From Ophiobolus disseminans (lineage: Eukaryota; Ascomycota; Dothideomycetes; Pleosporales; Phaeosphaeriaceae), in the NCBI GenBank assembly GCA_010093685.1, contig MU006220.1, positions 279,502 through 343,501 on the forward strand: a stretch of 64,000 bases of DNA, given 5' to 3'. This document shows positions 22,595 to 33,123 of this stretch, piece after piece. Every line of letters begins with the position of its first letter. Position 1 is the first letter of the stretch. The notes beneath the pieces were generated by a model that searched no databases, was not told the origin of the DNA, and was given only the letters and a program-made list of their open reading frames with translations. Both the position numbers and the translations under genes were made by a program.

Positions 22595-24441
22595 ATGTCT
22601 CACGAGGAAGATCTCATCGACTACTCCGACGAGGAGATCCAGCCCGAGGAGGTGCCCGCCAACGGCAGCGTTGCCGCGGCCAAGGGCGGCCTCGCTGCGC
22701 CCGACGCGTCCGGCGACAAGAAGGGCAGCTACGTCGGTATCCACTCCACCGGTTTCCGCGACTTCCTGCTCAAGGACGAGCTCATCCGAGCCATCACCGA
22801 CTGCGGTTTCGAGCATCCTTCCGAGGGTTAGTCTAATTGTTCCCCTCAGCCTTGTCCCGCGTCAAAGCGTCCGTCCATCTGCGCAACAAGCGGTATCTGT
22901 CTTGCGGTCCTGGGTATCTATATAAGAGTAGAGTGGCGAGGGAACCGTTTCCTTCCGCTACGCGCGAGTCCCGAACCGACATACTGTATATGAACGCGGT
23001 CACACTGGTCCCGTATAACAAGACGCCTTCAAGCTCTTGCTAGTTCACTTCAGTGGTTCTGGAATGATGATTGGGCGATCGCGCATGCATTGAGGGCATT
23101 CAAGAGGCAACTGTGTATGGGCGCTGGAGAAGATTGGATGGCGCGCTCGCTCGTGTGGTGGACAATGACGACTCGCAAGATGGACGGACGCTTCGCATTT
23201 GACGCTTTGTTTCGACCGCTTAAGAAGACCCTTTTCTGACATACATTGTGCCCCACAGTCCAGCAAGTCACCATTCCCCAGGCCATCCTCGGTAATGATG
23301 TGCTCTGCCAGGCCAAGTCCGGTCTTGGAAAGACCGCTGTCTTCGTCCTCGCATCCCTCCAGCAGATGGACGAGAAGCCAGAGCCCGGCGTCGCTACTAT
23401 TCTCGTCATGTGCCACACCCGTGAGCTGGCGTACCAGATCAGGAACGAGTACAACCGTTTCGCCAAGTTTCTCCCAGATGTCAAGGTCGGTGTCTTTTAC
23501 GGAGGCACACCTGTCGCCAAGGACGTTGAGCTCCTCGGTAACAAGGAGACGCACCCCCACATCATCGTTGGTACTCCCGGCCGTATCAATGCGCTCGTTC
23601 GTGACAAGCATCTGCGCCTCGCCAACTTGAAGCACTTCGTCCTCGATGAGTGCGACAAGATGTTGGATCAGCCCGGTCAGTGTTGCACTTTCACGGTCCT
23701 AGTCTAAGCCTAACATTTTAGCAGATATGCGTAACGACGTGCAGGCCATCTTCCGCGCCACTCCTGCCCACAAGCAGGTGATGATGTTCTCGGCCACCCT
23801 GTCCAAGGAGATCCGTAGCGTTTGCAAGAAGTTCATGCAGAACCCTCTCGAGATCTACGTCGACGACGAGAAGAAGCTGACGCTGCACGGTCTGCAGCAG
23901 TTCTACATCAAGCTGGATGAACGCGAGAAGAACCGCAAACTTAACGACCTTCTTGATAGCCTGGAGTTCAACCAGGTCATCATCTTCGTCCGCTCGACTC
24001 AGCGTTGCACAGAGCTTGACAGGCTTCTGCGCGAGTGCAACTTTCCTAGCACTGCTGTCCACTCTGGCATTGGTCAAGAGGAGCGGTATGTTCTACGCAT
24101 GTCGTCGGGTGACTTGATGCTAATTTATCTATAGTATCAAGCGTTACAAGGAGTTCAAGGAGTTCCAGACCCGTATCTGTGTCTCAACTGACATTTTCGG
24201 TCGTGGTATTGACGTCGAGCGCATCAACGTAGCCATCAACTACGACATGCCCGACAAAGCCGACTCATACCTCCATCGTGTGGGTCGTGCTGGTCGATTC
24301 GGTACCAAGGGTCTGAGTATCTCCTTTGTCAGCAACCCAGACGATGAGACTGTCATCAAGGCCATTGAAGAGCGTTTCGCAGCTGAGATCCCCGAATTCC
24401 CGGAGGGCGGCATCGACTCGTCTTCGTACATGGACAACTAG
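22595..24441 (+). CDS. SUB2: DEAD-box RNA helicase SUB2 (UAP56), mRNA splicing and export
   Basis: Introns at 22827-23258 (432 nt), 23678-23726 (approximate) and 24087-24135 (approximate) give 438 residues, the usual length. The acidic N-terminus (EEDLIDYSDEEI) is the Sub2 signature. The motifs in order are GFRDFLLKDEL (Q-motif region), AKSGLGKT (Walker A), PGRI, DECD (the DECD variant that defines the UAP56/Sub2 subfamily), FSATLSK, VSTDIFGRGID and HRVGRAGRFG. Sub2 helps U2 snRNP association in spliceosome assembly and recruits the TREX export adaptor Yra1. All catalytic motifs are intact. The first intron is about nine times the local norm and is discussed as a finding. Confidence 0.97.
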
Positions 24442-24947
24442 GTATCCACGTTTGGATACGACGTTTGGTGGGGTAGTATGTTGACGTCAAAATGGCACAG
24501 GATCTTGCGCTCGAATGAAGGGCGAACCACACGTTATGCAACGAAAAGTTTGAGCATGGCGTAGGTGGTTTCGGTATTGCAAGGATCTTGTACTTTACAG
24601 CTTGGAACATTTCTCCAGGCATGAATGAACAACGAATTGACAAACAAACTCGTCCTCACTGTGCCTACGTCAAACAATGTGACACAACAACCACAACTGA
24701 TCGACTAACCAGTATTGACTGTTCAAGTCTTCACTGCCAGTGAATAAAAGGTTGACCACACAGGCTTGAAGCTATCATGTGCTTTGATCGCGTCTGCAGT
24801 AATGCGGGACAGCCCATCACTCTCTTCTAGAAACGTAGTTATGAAACAGACTCGATAGTGTACAACCCACAAAGCTAGGCAGATCGACTTGATGCTGTGT
24901 ATGTCGGTGCCGAGGTCACTCGAAGACCAAGTGTATTGATCACGATA

Positions 24948-25270
24948 TATGCCTAAATACCTACACACGTGCTACCAGCTTACTTGAGTGACGCGTCTGA
25001 TCGTATCACAGCCACGCTATACGAAGAAACTTGGACGCCTGAGTGGAAGGATCGAACTCGGTACCGATGACGATAACCAAGCCTGAATGCCTACGCATGT
25101 GCATATTTAGATGGAGCATATGCTCGTATCATACGCGTAAAAAGACCGCATACACAATGGAGTTCAACAGGCCGACTACAATGTCAAACAGGGTACTAAA
25201 CCTGAATATCTACGCATGTGCTTACCTGAGCGACAAGGTATCTGCCCCGATAATCGTACCATACAGGCAG
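24948..25270. repeat. Three degenerate direct repeats, period about 120-130 bp
   Basis: The core reads CCTAAATACCTACACACGTG near 24953, CCTGAATGCCTACGCATGTG near 25082 and CCTGAATATCTACGCATGTG near 25201. Each is followed 30-50 bp later by a TCGTATCA/TCGTACCA block. The core spacing is about 130 and 119 bp. Copies are diverged but colinear. Confidence 0.5.
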
Positions 25271-26285
25271 ATAACCAACACATGGATTGTCAAAAGCACT
25301 CACGACCCTTACACATTGCTCACTATCGCGAGATGCAGCATGCACCCGCGCCGTATCCGAAACACCAGAAAACTTGGAAAGATGCCTGTTGGAGCAGCTA
25401 TATAAGATGCAACGGTATGAAGAGACGTCCCCTTCCTCGGTGGCCAATTTCGCTTGGGCCGTGGGTGCCGGGCGTTCCTGCAGATAATGGCCGTTGGCCT
25501 CGGAGAGGTGGTCGCGTTGATAGGTGGTGAAGGGGTGTTTTTTTCAGGGTCGCGGTATGCGGAGGATAGGGAGGTCGCTTGTTCGGAAGGCTGTGGAAGC
25601 GGCGCTGAATTTGGCCGCGGAGGGGGTCTGGGCAGCACGATTGGTGAGATTGAGGCGCTTTTCTTGAAATGATGGTTCTTGGAGAGTGAGCGAGGGTTTT
25701 TGAACGAGTGGGCAAACTGTTGATCTGGGGTTTACCCGGCAGACACGACCACGGGGCGTGGATGTGAACGGACGGGTGTGTGTGATTCCGGTCAGCGGAT
25801 TGCCAACCTGTTGATTTCGAAGCGCAGCCTCAGCCTCAGCCTTGTGGAGATCATGAATCTGTGCGTTCCGACGAGATTCTCGAAGGAAGGACATGTTGCT
25901 GAGTCGGTCCGTTTATGGTATGATCATATCTGCTTGGGAGAAAATTCGATATTGTGGCCTGGGAAGGGCAAGGCGAGGATCGTCACTCGGCAGTCCACTG
26001 ACTTTGCCGGCCCGCAGTGACTTTAGCGCCACATGTCAGGAACAGGACTCGTACGCTCGCTTGTGTGGGTCTGGCGCTCAGGAGCACGAGGAGCGGGCCT
26101 CAAACGGTTAGCAGATTCGAAAGCGTCAAACATGGGTAGCGTTTGCGTCCGCGATGGCTTGAGCCACCAGCGATTCCATTCGGTCGCGAAACAGGAATCA
26201 TTGAACGTCGGTAGTCGGTGAGCAGTGTCGTTGGCGACGTGGCAAAAATGCAGCCAGGTTGCCTCTGACGGATGTCTGGGGGAAA

Positions 26286-26314
26286 GATGTGCAGCGATGT
26301 GCAGCGATGTGCAG
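26286..26314. repeat. Short tandem repeat, 10-bp unit, about three copies
   Basis: The unit GATGTGCAGC is repeated almost perfectly 2.9 times. No coding frame is associated. Confidence 0.8.
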
Positions 26315-29098
26315 TGTTGCTATTCTTGTTCGAAGGCGAAAATCATATTTGCGACGTCGCTTCTTTATGCGACATGAGGACCGCGCAGCGTGGGTTGTGG
26401 TATTGGAGATCAGCCCTCTGAAAATCGCATTTCGCATTGCCCATGCTGCACTTTACCAGGTTTCATGAGGGAACGGGAGAGTTCACTGGTGCGATGGTAC
26501 TCGAGGAGGCGATTGAAACACCACCCAAGGCCTGTAACCCTGGATATAGAGGTCTCGATATTAACCGTTGCTTCCGTCTGAACATGCTTCAGCCGAAAGG
26601 TCCACATATCGCCATCTCGGCTCGCGGCCGTCGTGGGCTTGAAATCGTGACAAGACCTAGATGCTGCACTGACAGCGCACGTGCAGCTGTCTTGACCAGC
26701 AAGCGAGAAGTACTACTCTGGTGGTGAAAGGCTGTGGTTGGCTTAAGCCTGCTGTGAGAAGTAGCGGTTGTGGTTCGAGGTTCTGAAGTTGTGCTACGGG
26801 GGTGATGGCATCAGTTTCAATTTGGTCGGGAGTTTGGTGTAGCATTAACATGTCGCACATAATTTAGAGGGTCAAGCTGTAGCAGGACGAGATCAAGATC
26901 TCAGATTGTTTATGCTTGTGTGAGGTCATCCGCGCTCAGACGAGGTAGGTGCGCGCAGCACCGCTGGGAGGCAGGAGCGACTCATGCCAGATCTCAGCTC
27001 TCGGTAAGTCGTGAGAGCTGGGAAAAAAGGCTAAGCCTGACGACTACATGTACGTATGTGAGAGTTGTTCTGAATTCGAAAAAAACTCTGTAGACATATA
27101 GGATAGTGTATGTGGAGTTCCAGAGGCAGGGGCGATTCACATCATATCTCAGTCCGCCTGGGTCTAGAGACGACGGCGAAGAGCGAATCTCTCGCTTGCT
27201 GCTTAGAGCGCACAACTGAGCATCTGAAACAGATTTGTGCAGGTGGATATTGCGGACGTCGTGTCGTGCGGCGAATGTTGGCAGCAGAAGAAGCAATGTC
27301 TTGGCATGATTTCCCGCTTCAGCATGATGGTCGTGCATGCTGCGCAAGGTGCATGACAGCCAGGCAGATCATCGCCGGTGCCGAGTCGGTGCTTGGAGGC
27401 GAACAATAGATGGGGCAACGATAGCAGCAGGTCATATTACTTTGCAGATTGATAGGTCACTCAACCTCAGGCCTGCAACAGGCACTGCGTGGGTCATGTC
27501 GTGCTCATAGGTATGCGATAGACAGCGTTTGACATTATTGTAAGTAGTCTGGAGCAAACGGCTTCGGGTGCGGCAAGCTTCCTTGAACCGTGCAGCTCTG
27601 CTCATTGGCGGTAGGGCCGACGCGGAACGAGCCTCGCAGTGGGTATCAAACTATATTCACGTGTGGCTGCCAGGGGAAAAGTCTGCTCCAGCACAACCGG
27701 ATTACATGTGGCTGCGGATACGGTGCGTTATCGCACTCAAGGATGCGAGGGAGCGTCTGACAGGGCTTTAAATTGAGCTGGCCTTATATCGGGCTCTATC
27801 TCGGACAGGCCAGCCCCTATTCGAGCATGAGCAGGCCGCCGTTGGGAAGTTGACCACGACGGTGGATTGACAGGCGTTGCACGGATGGCGTTGGAGGCTT
27901 GGCCCATGTTGGCGGTGGGTACGCGAACGTGGACGTCATACGCGTAGAAAGCTGCAGACACTATTATTTTAATTGGCCGCTAATAGACTTGTTGGGTTAA
28001 CGCGCTGATATTGGAGCAGGATTCGCGTTCAGGAGAGGCGGACAGAGGCGCGGACGAGGGAGCAGAGAGGCTGCAGGACAGGACGATGGGCACGGAATCA
28101 GCCGCAACAGCGCGTCGTGGCATGTACCGGATGGGATGGGAGGGGAGGGGATGCAGTGCGAGTTCTCGTTGCAGGTAATCGACGACGCCTCAGATCTGCC
28201 CTCTGCATGCGTGCGGGCCAGATAGCATGCGGATCTTCTCGAGAGCCGGGATTCCGCGCCAGCACCAGCACGCATGGCAGGCCTTGCGAGACGGCTGCAT
28301 TTTTTCTGCGGCGCCAACGCCCGCGACGCTGGCCGAGTGCTCTGGATGCGGTGCGTTGAAGAGAAACGCAGCCTGAAGGATTGCTTCATGGTCGTGGGCG
28401 CCCTCTGCTGGTACAGCCACAGCACTAGACGCCTGAATTCAATGACAATGACGAGACAGGACTGGGCACGGCCCCGTCGATAATAATCAGCGATGCGTTT
28501 GGCGTCTGGCAGCGATAAGTGCAGGGCTTCTCCCCAATGCATTCTAGCGGCGCACGCTGTGAGTAGAGGGCGGGATATCAAAGCCAGGAGCGGCGCATAG
28601 ACTACCCTCGCCGTATCCGCAGTGCATTCCCTCTCCTCCGCCGCTTGCTCCGCCCATTTTCACCTAATTCCATCTTTTGCCCCGTTGCTCTTCTGCTCTA
28701 CCTCCCACGTCGCTGTCAGCGTCCACTCGCTATCCAAGAGTCTGCCGTGGAACCTGCGCCCAGCTGTGTGCGCCTGCCCTCCCCTACGCTTACCCGCTCG
28801 CTGTTGCAGGAGAAGCTCCCGGCCACCCATCGCCCACCACAACCACGACTTGCGTAGTCCTTTCTCCAGCCGCGCCTCTCACTCCTACACCTGACCTGTT
28901 CCATGTCGCCCCAGTGAACCCTCTCCCGGTCCCGCACGCTCGTTTCCGTCCCTATCTTAATCGATAATTCACGTCTGCGGCCAGGCGTGCTGGGCAGTCG
29001 CGTCCGCTCATAGCGCGGCACCAATCGCCAACTTTGTGGCCCACCTCTTCGCCGGCCTCTCCTCACCTCCACCGACAGCACACTGAACGGCGCTCGAT

Positions 29099-31805
29099 AT
29101 GGCTCCCGCAGTTCCCCGCTTGCGCATCTTGTCTGGTGCGTACCTCCGCCCGCGACCTCTTACCGCGATCTAGGGCTCTTTTCTTTATCCAGCATTCCAC
29201 TCTCCAGCCTCAGCAGCAGCAGCCAATAGTCACCAGCTTGTTCTTCTCAGCCTCATCCACGCCGCACTCTCCACTGACCAGCTTGAATTGATTGCTGACT
29301 TGAAGCAGTGGGCGGCAACGCCGTATCAGCGTTCTTATCGTGGCGGTTACAGGCGACGAATGCCTGCGATGTCACCCTAGTGTGGAAGTCGGGCTACGAC
29401 AGCGTTGCTCAATATGGCATATCCTTTAAGTCGGTTGCAAAAGCCCAATTGGCCGCTCAAAGTACTGACAAATCCAGATCCGCGCTGTATGGCAACGAGC
29501 GGTTTAAGCCCTACGCTGGTATGCTCACCCACCCGACTTTGTGTTCGCCATCATGCTAACGTCCGACAGTCGTTCGAACTCCTGAAGATGCCGCACATTC
29601 CTCCAAACAGCCCTTCGATTATGTCCTCCTCTGCGTGAAGGCCCTCCCCGACGTATACGACATCGCCAACATCATCGAGTCGGTCGTCTCTCCCCAACAC
29701 ACCTGCATCCTTATGAACACGACACATAGTATCGGAGTTGAATCATACCTCGAGCAGCGTTTCCCTACGAATGTCGTCTTGTCATTGGTATCTGGAGCAG
29801 AGATTGTCCAACTCGGGGCGAGCGAGTTTGAGCACAAGGGAGCGACCGACATCTGGGTCGGCCCCGCCAACAAAAACGCCGCTATTCCGGCTCAGATTCA
29901 GTCAGACATGGCCGAGGCCCTGGCTATGACCTTGAGCTCTGGCCAGGTTGATTGCAAAGTCTCGCCGAATATACGCCAACAGCAATATGAGCGCATGATA
30001 GGGTATGTCTGCTCTTCCTAACGCATACAACACTGCTAATATCGCATAGCCCAATTTCGTTCCATCCTGCCAGTATTCTCTTTGAAACACCAAACCACGC
30101 CGAGCTCATCGAGAAAGTCGGTGTTCGTGCTCTCATCACTGGGGTGCTAGACGAGCTCATCACACTGGCCAGAGCGCAGGAGTGCACATTTCCCGCCGAC
30201 TTCCGGGAAACCACTCTGCAGAAGATGACGCAGCCGCAAGAAAACAACAGCACCATGTGGCTTGATTTTGAGGCTAAACGTCCTATGGAGATTGAGACTT
30301 ACCTAGGATCTCCTTTAAAACTCGCACAGCAGGCCAATGTGTCTGTCCCCCGGATTGAAAGCCTGTACGCCATTCTTCATCATCTCAACATCGCCAACCG
30401 CAATCGGCCAGTGGCTCCAGCTCCCGCCCCCACACCAGCTCCAGCAAACGGCATGCCGCCACCCAGAATGTCATCTGCGCCCTTGCCACGAGGACCAGGA
30501 GGGCCTGGGGGACCCATGATGAATGGCAATGGGCCGATGATGAATGGTAACGGACCGATGATGAACGGCAATGGTCCTATGATGAAGGGCGGGCCACGTG
30601 CCGGAAGTCGGGCTCCTTCTATGAATGGAGGCCCCCCAGTGCGTCGTGGTCCACCACCAGGTCCGAACGGCTATCCACCAGGCCCGAACGGTTATCCACC
30701 CAGGATGAATGGCGGACCCAACGGCCAACGTCGACCATCATTCGAAGACAGCAGCAACTTGGAAGAGTTTTCACACCTTATGCTCTATGATGACATGGTT
30801 GGAGAAGGAGCACCCAACGGCAACTACGAGGGCGCAGGCAACTCTTCCAACAATCTCTCTCTTCGCGAGAGGGAGCTGATGCTCAGGCAGAGAGAACTCC
30901 AACTCAGAGAACAAGAACTCAACATGCGACGAGGTCCACCAGGCCCAGGAATGGGTATGGGGCCTGCCATGGGACGCGGTCGCCCTCCGCCACCACAGTC
31001 AATTGGCGGCTTCGATGACGACGATGATGAGGACGATTATTTCGATCCTATGGGTGGACATGCTCAGGGACCATCGATTGACCCAGACAACTTTGATATG
31101 ATGAGTGTCACATCGCGTCGCAACCGTAAGGCGCCTAGTGCGAGTCAAATTCGAAAGAACCCTGAAGGCGGGTTTGCCCCTCAGCACAACGGCGGACGGT
31201 CGCGAAACCCATTTGCTCGCCCTGGCCTGAATAAGAATCGGAGCAGCGCAAGAATGGTGAGCGAGATTCCGGGCTTGCACGACAGTTTAATGTCAAACCC
31301 TCTTATGGGCTACTCTTCCAACCGCTATGGAGATGTTGACAGAGGTGCTATGGGTGCGCAATCGAGAACCAACTCCCTCACCGCTGCCCGCCTAGACGAG
31401 ATGGGTGGAGGAGGCTACGGTCCCTACCCTGCTAGCCGCCGAACGAGCCAGTCTCCTGGCAATCCCCTGAGCCCTGGCCCGAGGCCAATGGGTCGACCAT
31501 CGCCTCCCAACGGTTATGCTCCCAATGGTATGCCACCGAATGGCATGCCTCCGAATGGGATGCAACCAAACGGACGCCCTTCGCCTCCGGGTATGAGGCA
31601 GCCGATGCCTAGACATCCTCCCGGACACGGCAACTCGGTGGCGCCGCAACAAGTAGAACAATACGCAGGGGTGAGCAACCTTTACCCACCCAAGTCTCGT
31701 CCTCAAGTTCGCAGTCTAACTGGGTCGGCATCTGCTAGCACTGAAGATTCTGCCCACAGCAGCCAGAGTTCTCTAGGACCTCGGCCTCCTCTCGGCGTTC
31801 GATAA
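29099..31805 (+). CDS. Ketopantoate-reductase-like (ApbA/PanE) protein with long disordered tail
   Basis: Introns at 29136-29308 (173 nt), 29519-29569 and 30003-30049 give 811 residues. The N-terminal ~330 residues follow the PanE/ApbA two-domain plan: a dinucleotide loop in variant form (LSVGGNAVSAFL, where GxGxxG would be usual), FDYVLLCVKALPD at the end of the Rossmann unit, and a helical C-terminal domain around RALITGVLDELITLARA. A tail of about 430 residues rich in Pro, Gly, Asn and Met follows, with four PMMNGNG repeats, a charged helix of RERELMLRQRELQLREQE type, an acidic DDDDDEDDYFDP stretch and a PNGMPP repeat. Biosynthetic ketopantoate reductases lack such a tail, so a regulatory or scaffolding role, as in Mug72-like fungal proteins, is more likely than pantothenate synthesis. 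The start ATG precedes the first conserved strand. Confidence 0.8.
30513..30596 (+). repeat. Coding minisatellite, 21-bp unit encoding PMMNGNG
   Basis: Four tandem units of CCNATGATGAAYGGYAAYGG type lie inside the tail of the reductase-like gene; the last is degenerate (PMMKGGP). Third-position changes differ between units, so the repeat has been kept at protein level. Confidence 0.9.
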
Positions 31806-33123
31806 AACGACGGATCTATCGACTACATTTGGGCTACCAACTCGGGCCATGTTGCAAGGTTGCGTGGACACCGGCTTCGATTCGGTGACACATGACGACT
31901 TCTATCTATCGGTTCTTCTGGGCCATCTCGACACGAAACTGCTTCCTGGCGGTATACACCATCCAATCATTCGAACACTTTCCTTGAAATCGCATACGCA
32001 TCTTTTATCAACCCTCGACAGCAACACCGTGTTGAGCGAGGCTTACGAACGGCCAGGGGCTGATGTGGCGGCCCAGGGCGGACCATTAATGACGAGCATT
32101 AGACTTTAGGCGAGCGGGAGGACATTTGCACGTACACAGATCGACCTTGTCACAGGGTTGTTGCTTCAGGTTTCTTTTTGTCTCTATCGTACATATTGTA
32201 AACGCCCCAGGCGCTCCTTTCTTCACACTGGCACCCGCTAATCATGGTTTCTTTGCATGGGCTCGCGCAGTTTGGTTGGCATTAGGAGTTCTTTTTCGAT
32301 ACATGCACATGTTTTCGGTTTCGGGCACTATCTCTGCCAGAGAGGCATCTCATTCCTCCAGTGCTGTATCTGCTGACAGAGTGTACTTTTACCTATTCCT
32401 GAAGCGACGTGCAGAGCGGTCTTGATATCGAGGAAAGAAAGCGGAGGAGGATGAGTGGAGCGCGGGCGACACTTTGCGATGCATACATAGCTAGGCGAGC
32501 AACAAAAGCAAGACGTTCCTTTCCCACCTTTCACAAGTGGTACGCTAGTGAGATGGTTGATTCGCGGGGAGCCGTTCTCTGGCTGACACGACGCCTACCA
32601 AGACATGGCATAGTCTTAAAGCACAGCAACGGGAGGATACATGACAAGCGACATCGCATTAACAGTACAGCTTTGAGGTACTACGCATTACACGGTTGAC
32701 ATCTGAAGCCCGGGGATCAGAGAATGCCGATGTCTAACTGTTAGGTGTTGGGACGTGTATATTGCGTGGCCTGGTTGTGACATGCACGCCATGCCAAACA
32801 TGGGGATGTGCAGCCGTCTCAGCCGCCGACGTAATGAAGACATGTGAGATTACAGCTGGCGTGCCGATGGCTTCGTGATGTCCTCGGGCCATTATTGCTC
32901 GGGCGCGAGAACCCCTCGTTTCTGTGTCACTAGCGCTGCGCAGTGCAAGCACACTTCCTCAAGAAGGGCGACGGCCGTTCCAATTGCGAGGCATTAATAC
33001 CTTCCCGCTCTCAACGCGTTGGCATGCACGTCGTTTCTCGCACTGGTTGATGCAGCTCGGAGCTTGAGCCTACCCCCCTTTCGTCATTGGGTCGTGTCGT
33101 ACCACCCAAACGCGGGGCCTAGG
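31806..33123. other. Intergenic, nothing recognised
   Basis: The 3' flank of the reductase-like gene and the promoter side of the hexokinase gene. Short unsupported frames only. Confidence 0.5.

Larger units (their letters stand above)
24442..29098. other. Gene-poor interval of 4.6 kb
   Basis: No recognisable protein domain occurs on either strand. One minus-strand frame at 25544-25894 begins with a charged helix (FLRESRRNAQIHDLHKAEAE) and could be a small uncharacterised protein, but splice sites and relatives are not evident. The interval contains degenerate direct repeats near 24.95-25.27 kb and a short 10-bp tandem repeat near 26.29 kb. The last ~480 bp are C/T-rich and look like the leader of the reductase-like gene. 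I see no transposase, reverse transcriptase or terminal repeats. Confidence 0.5.

Noticed and set aside
23064..23239. Box C/D snoRNA gene in the SUB2 intron, as a called feature
   Set aside because: Box C and D candidates are too far apart, without a terminal stem. Kept only as a reason to look.
25040..25065. B-box-like GAGTTCGATCC on the minus strand, possible second tRNA or tRNA-derived SINE
   Set aside because: The flanking bases do not form a T-stem, and no acceptor stem, anticodon arm or A box occurs at a suitable distance.
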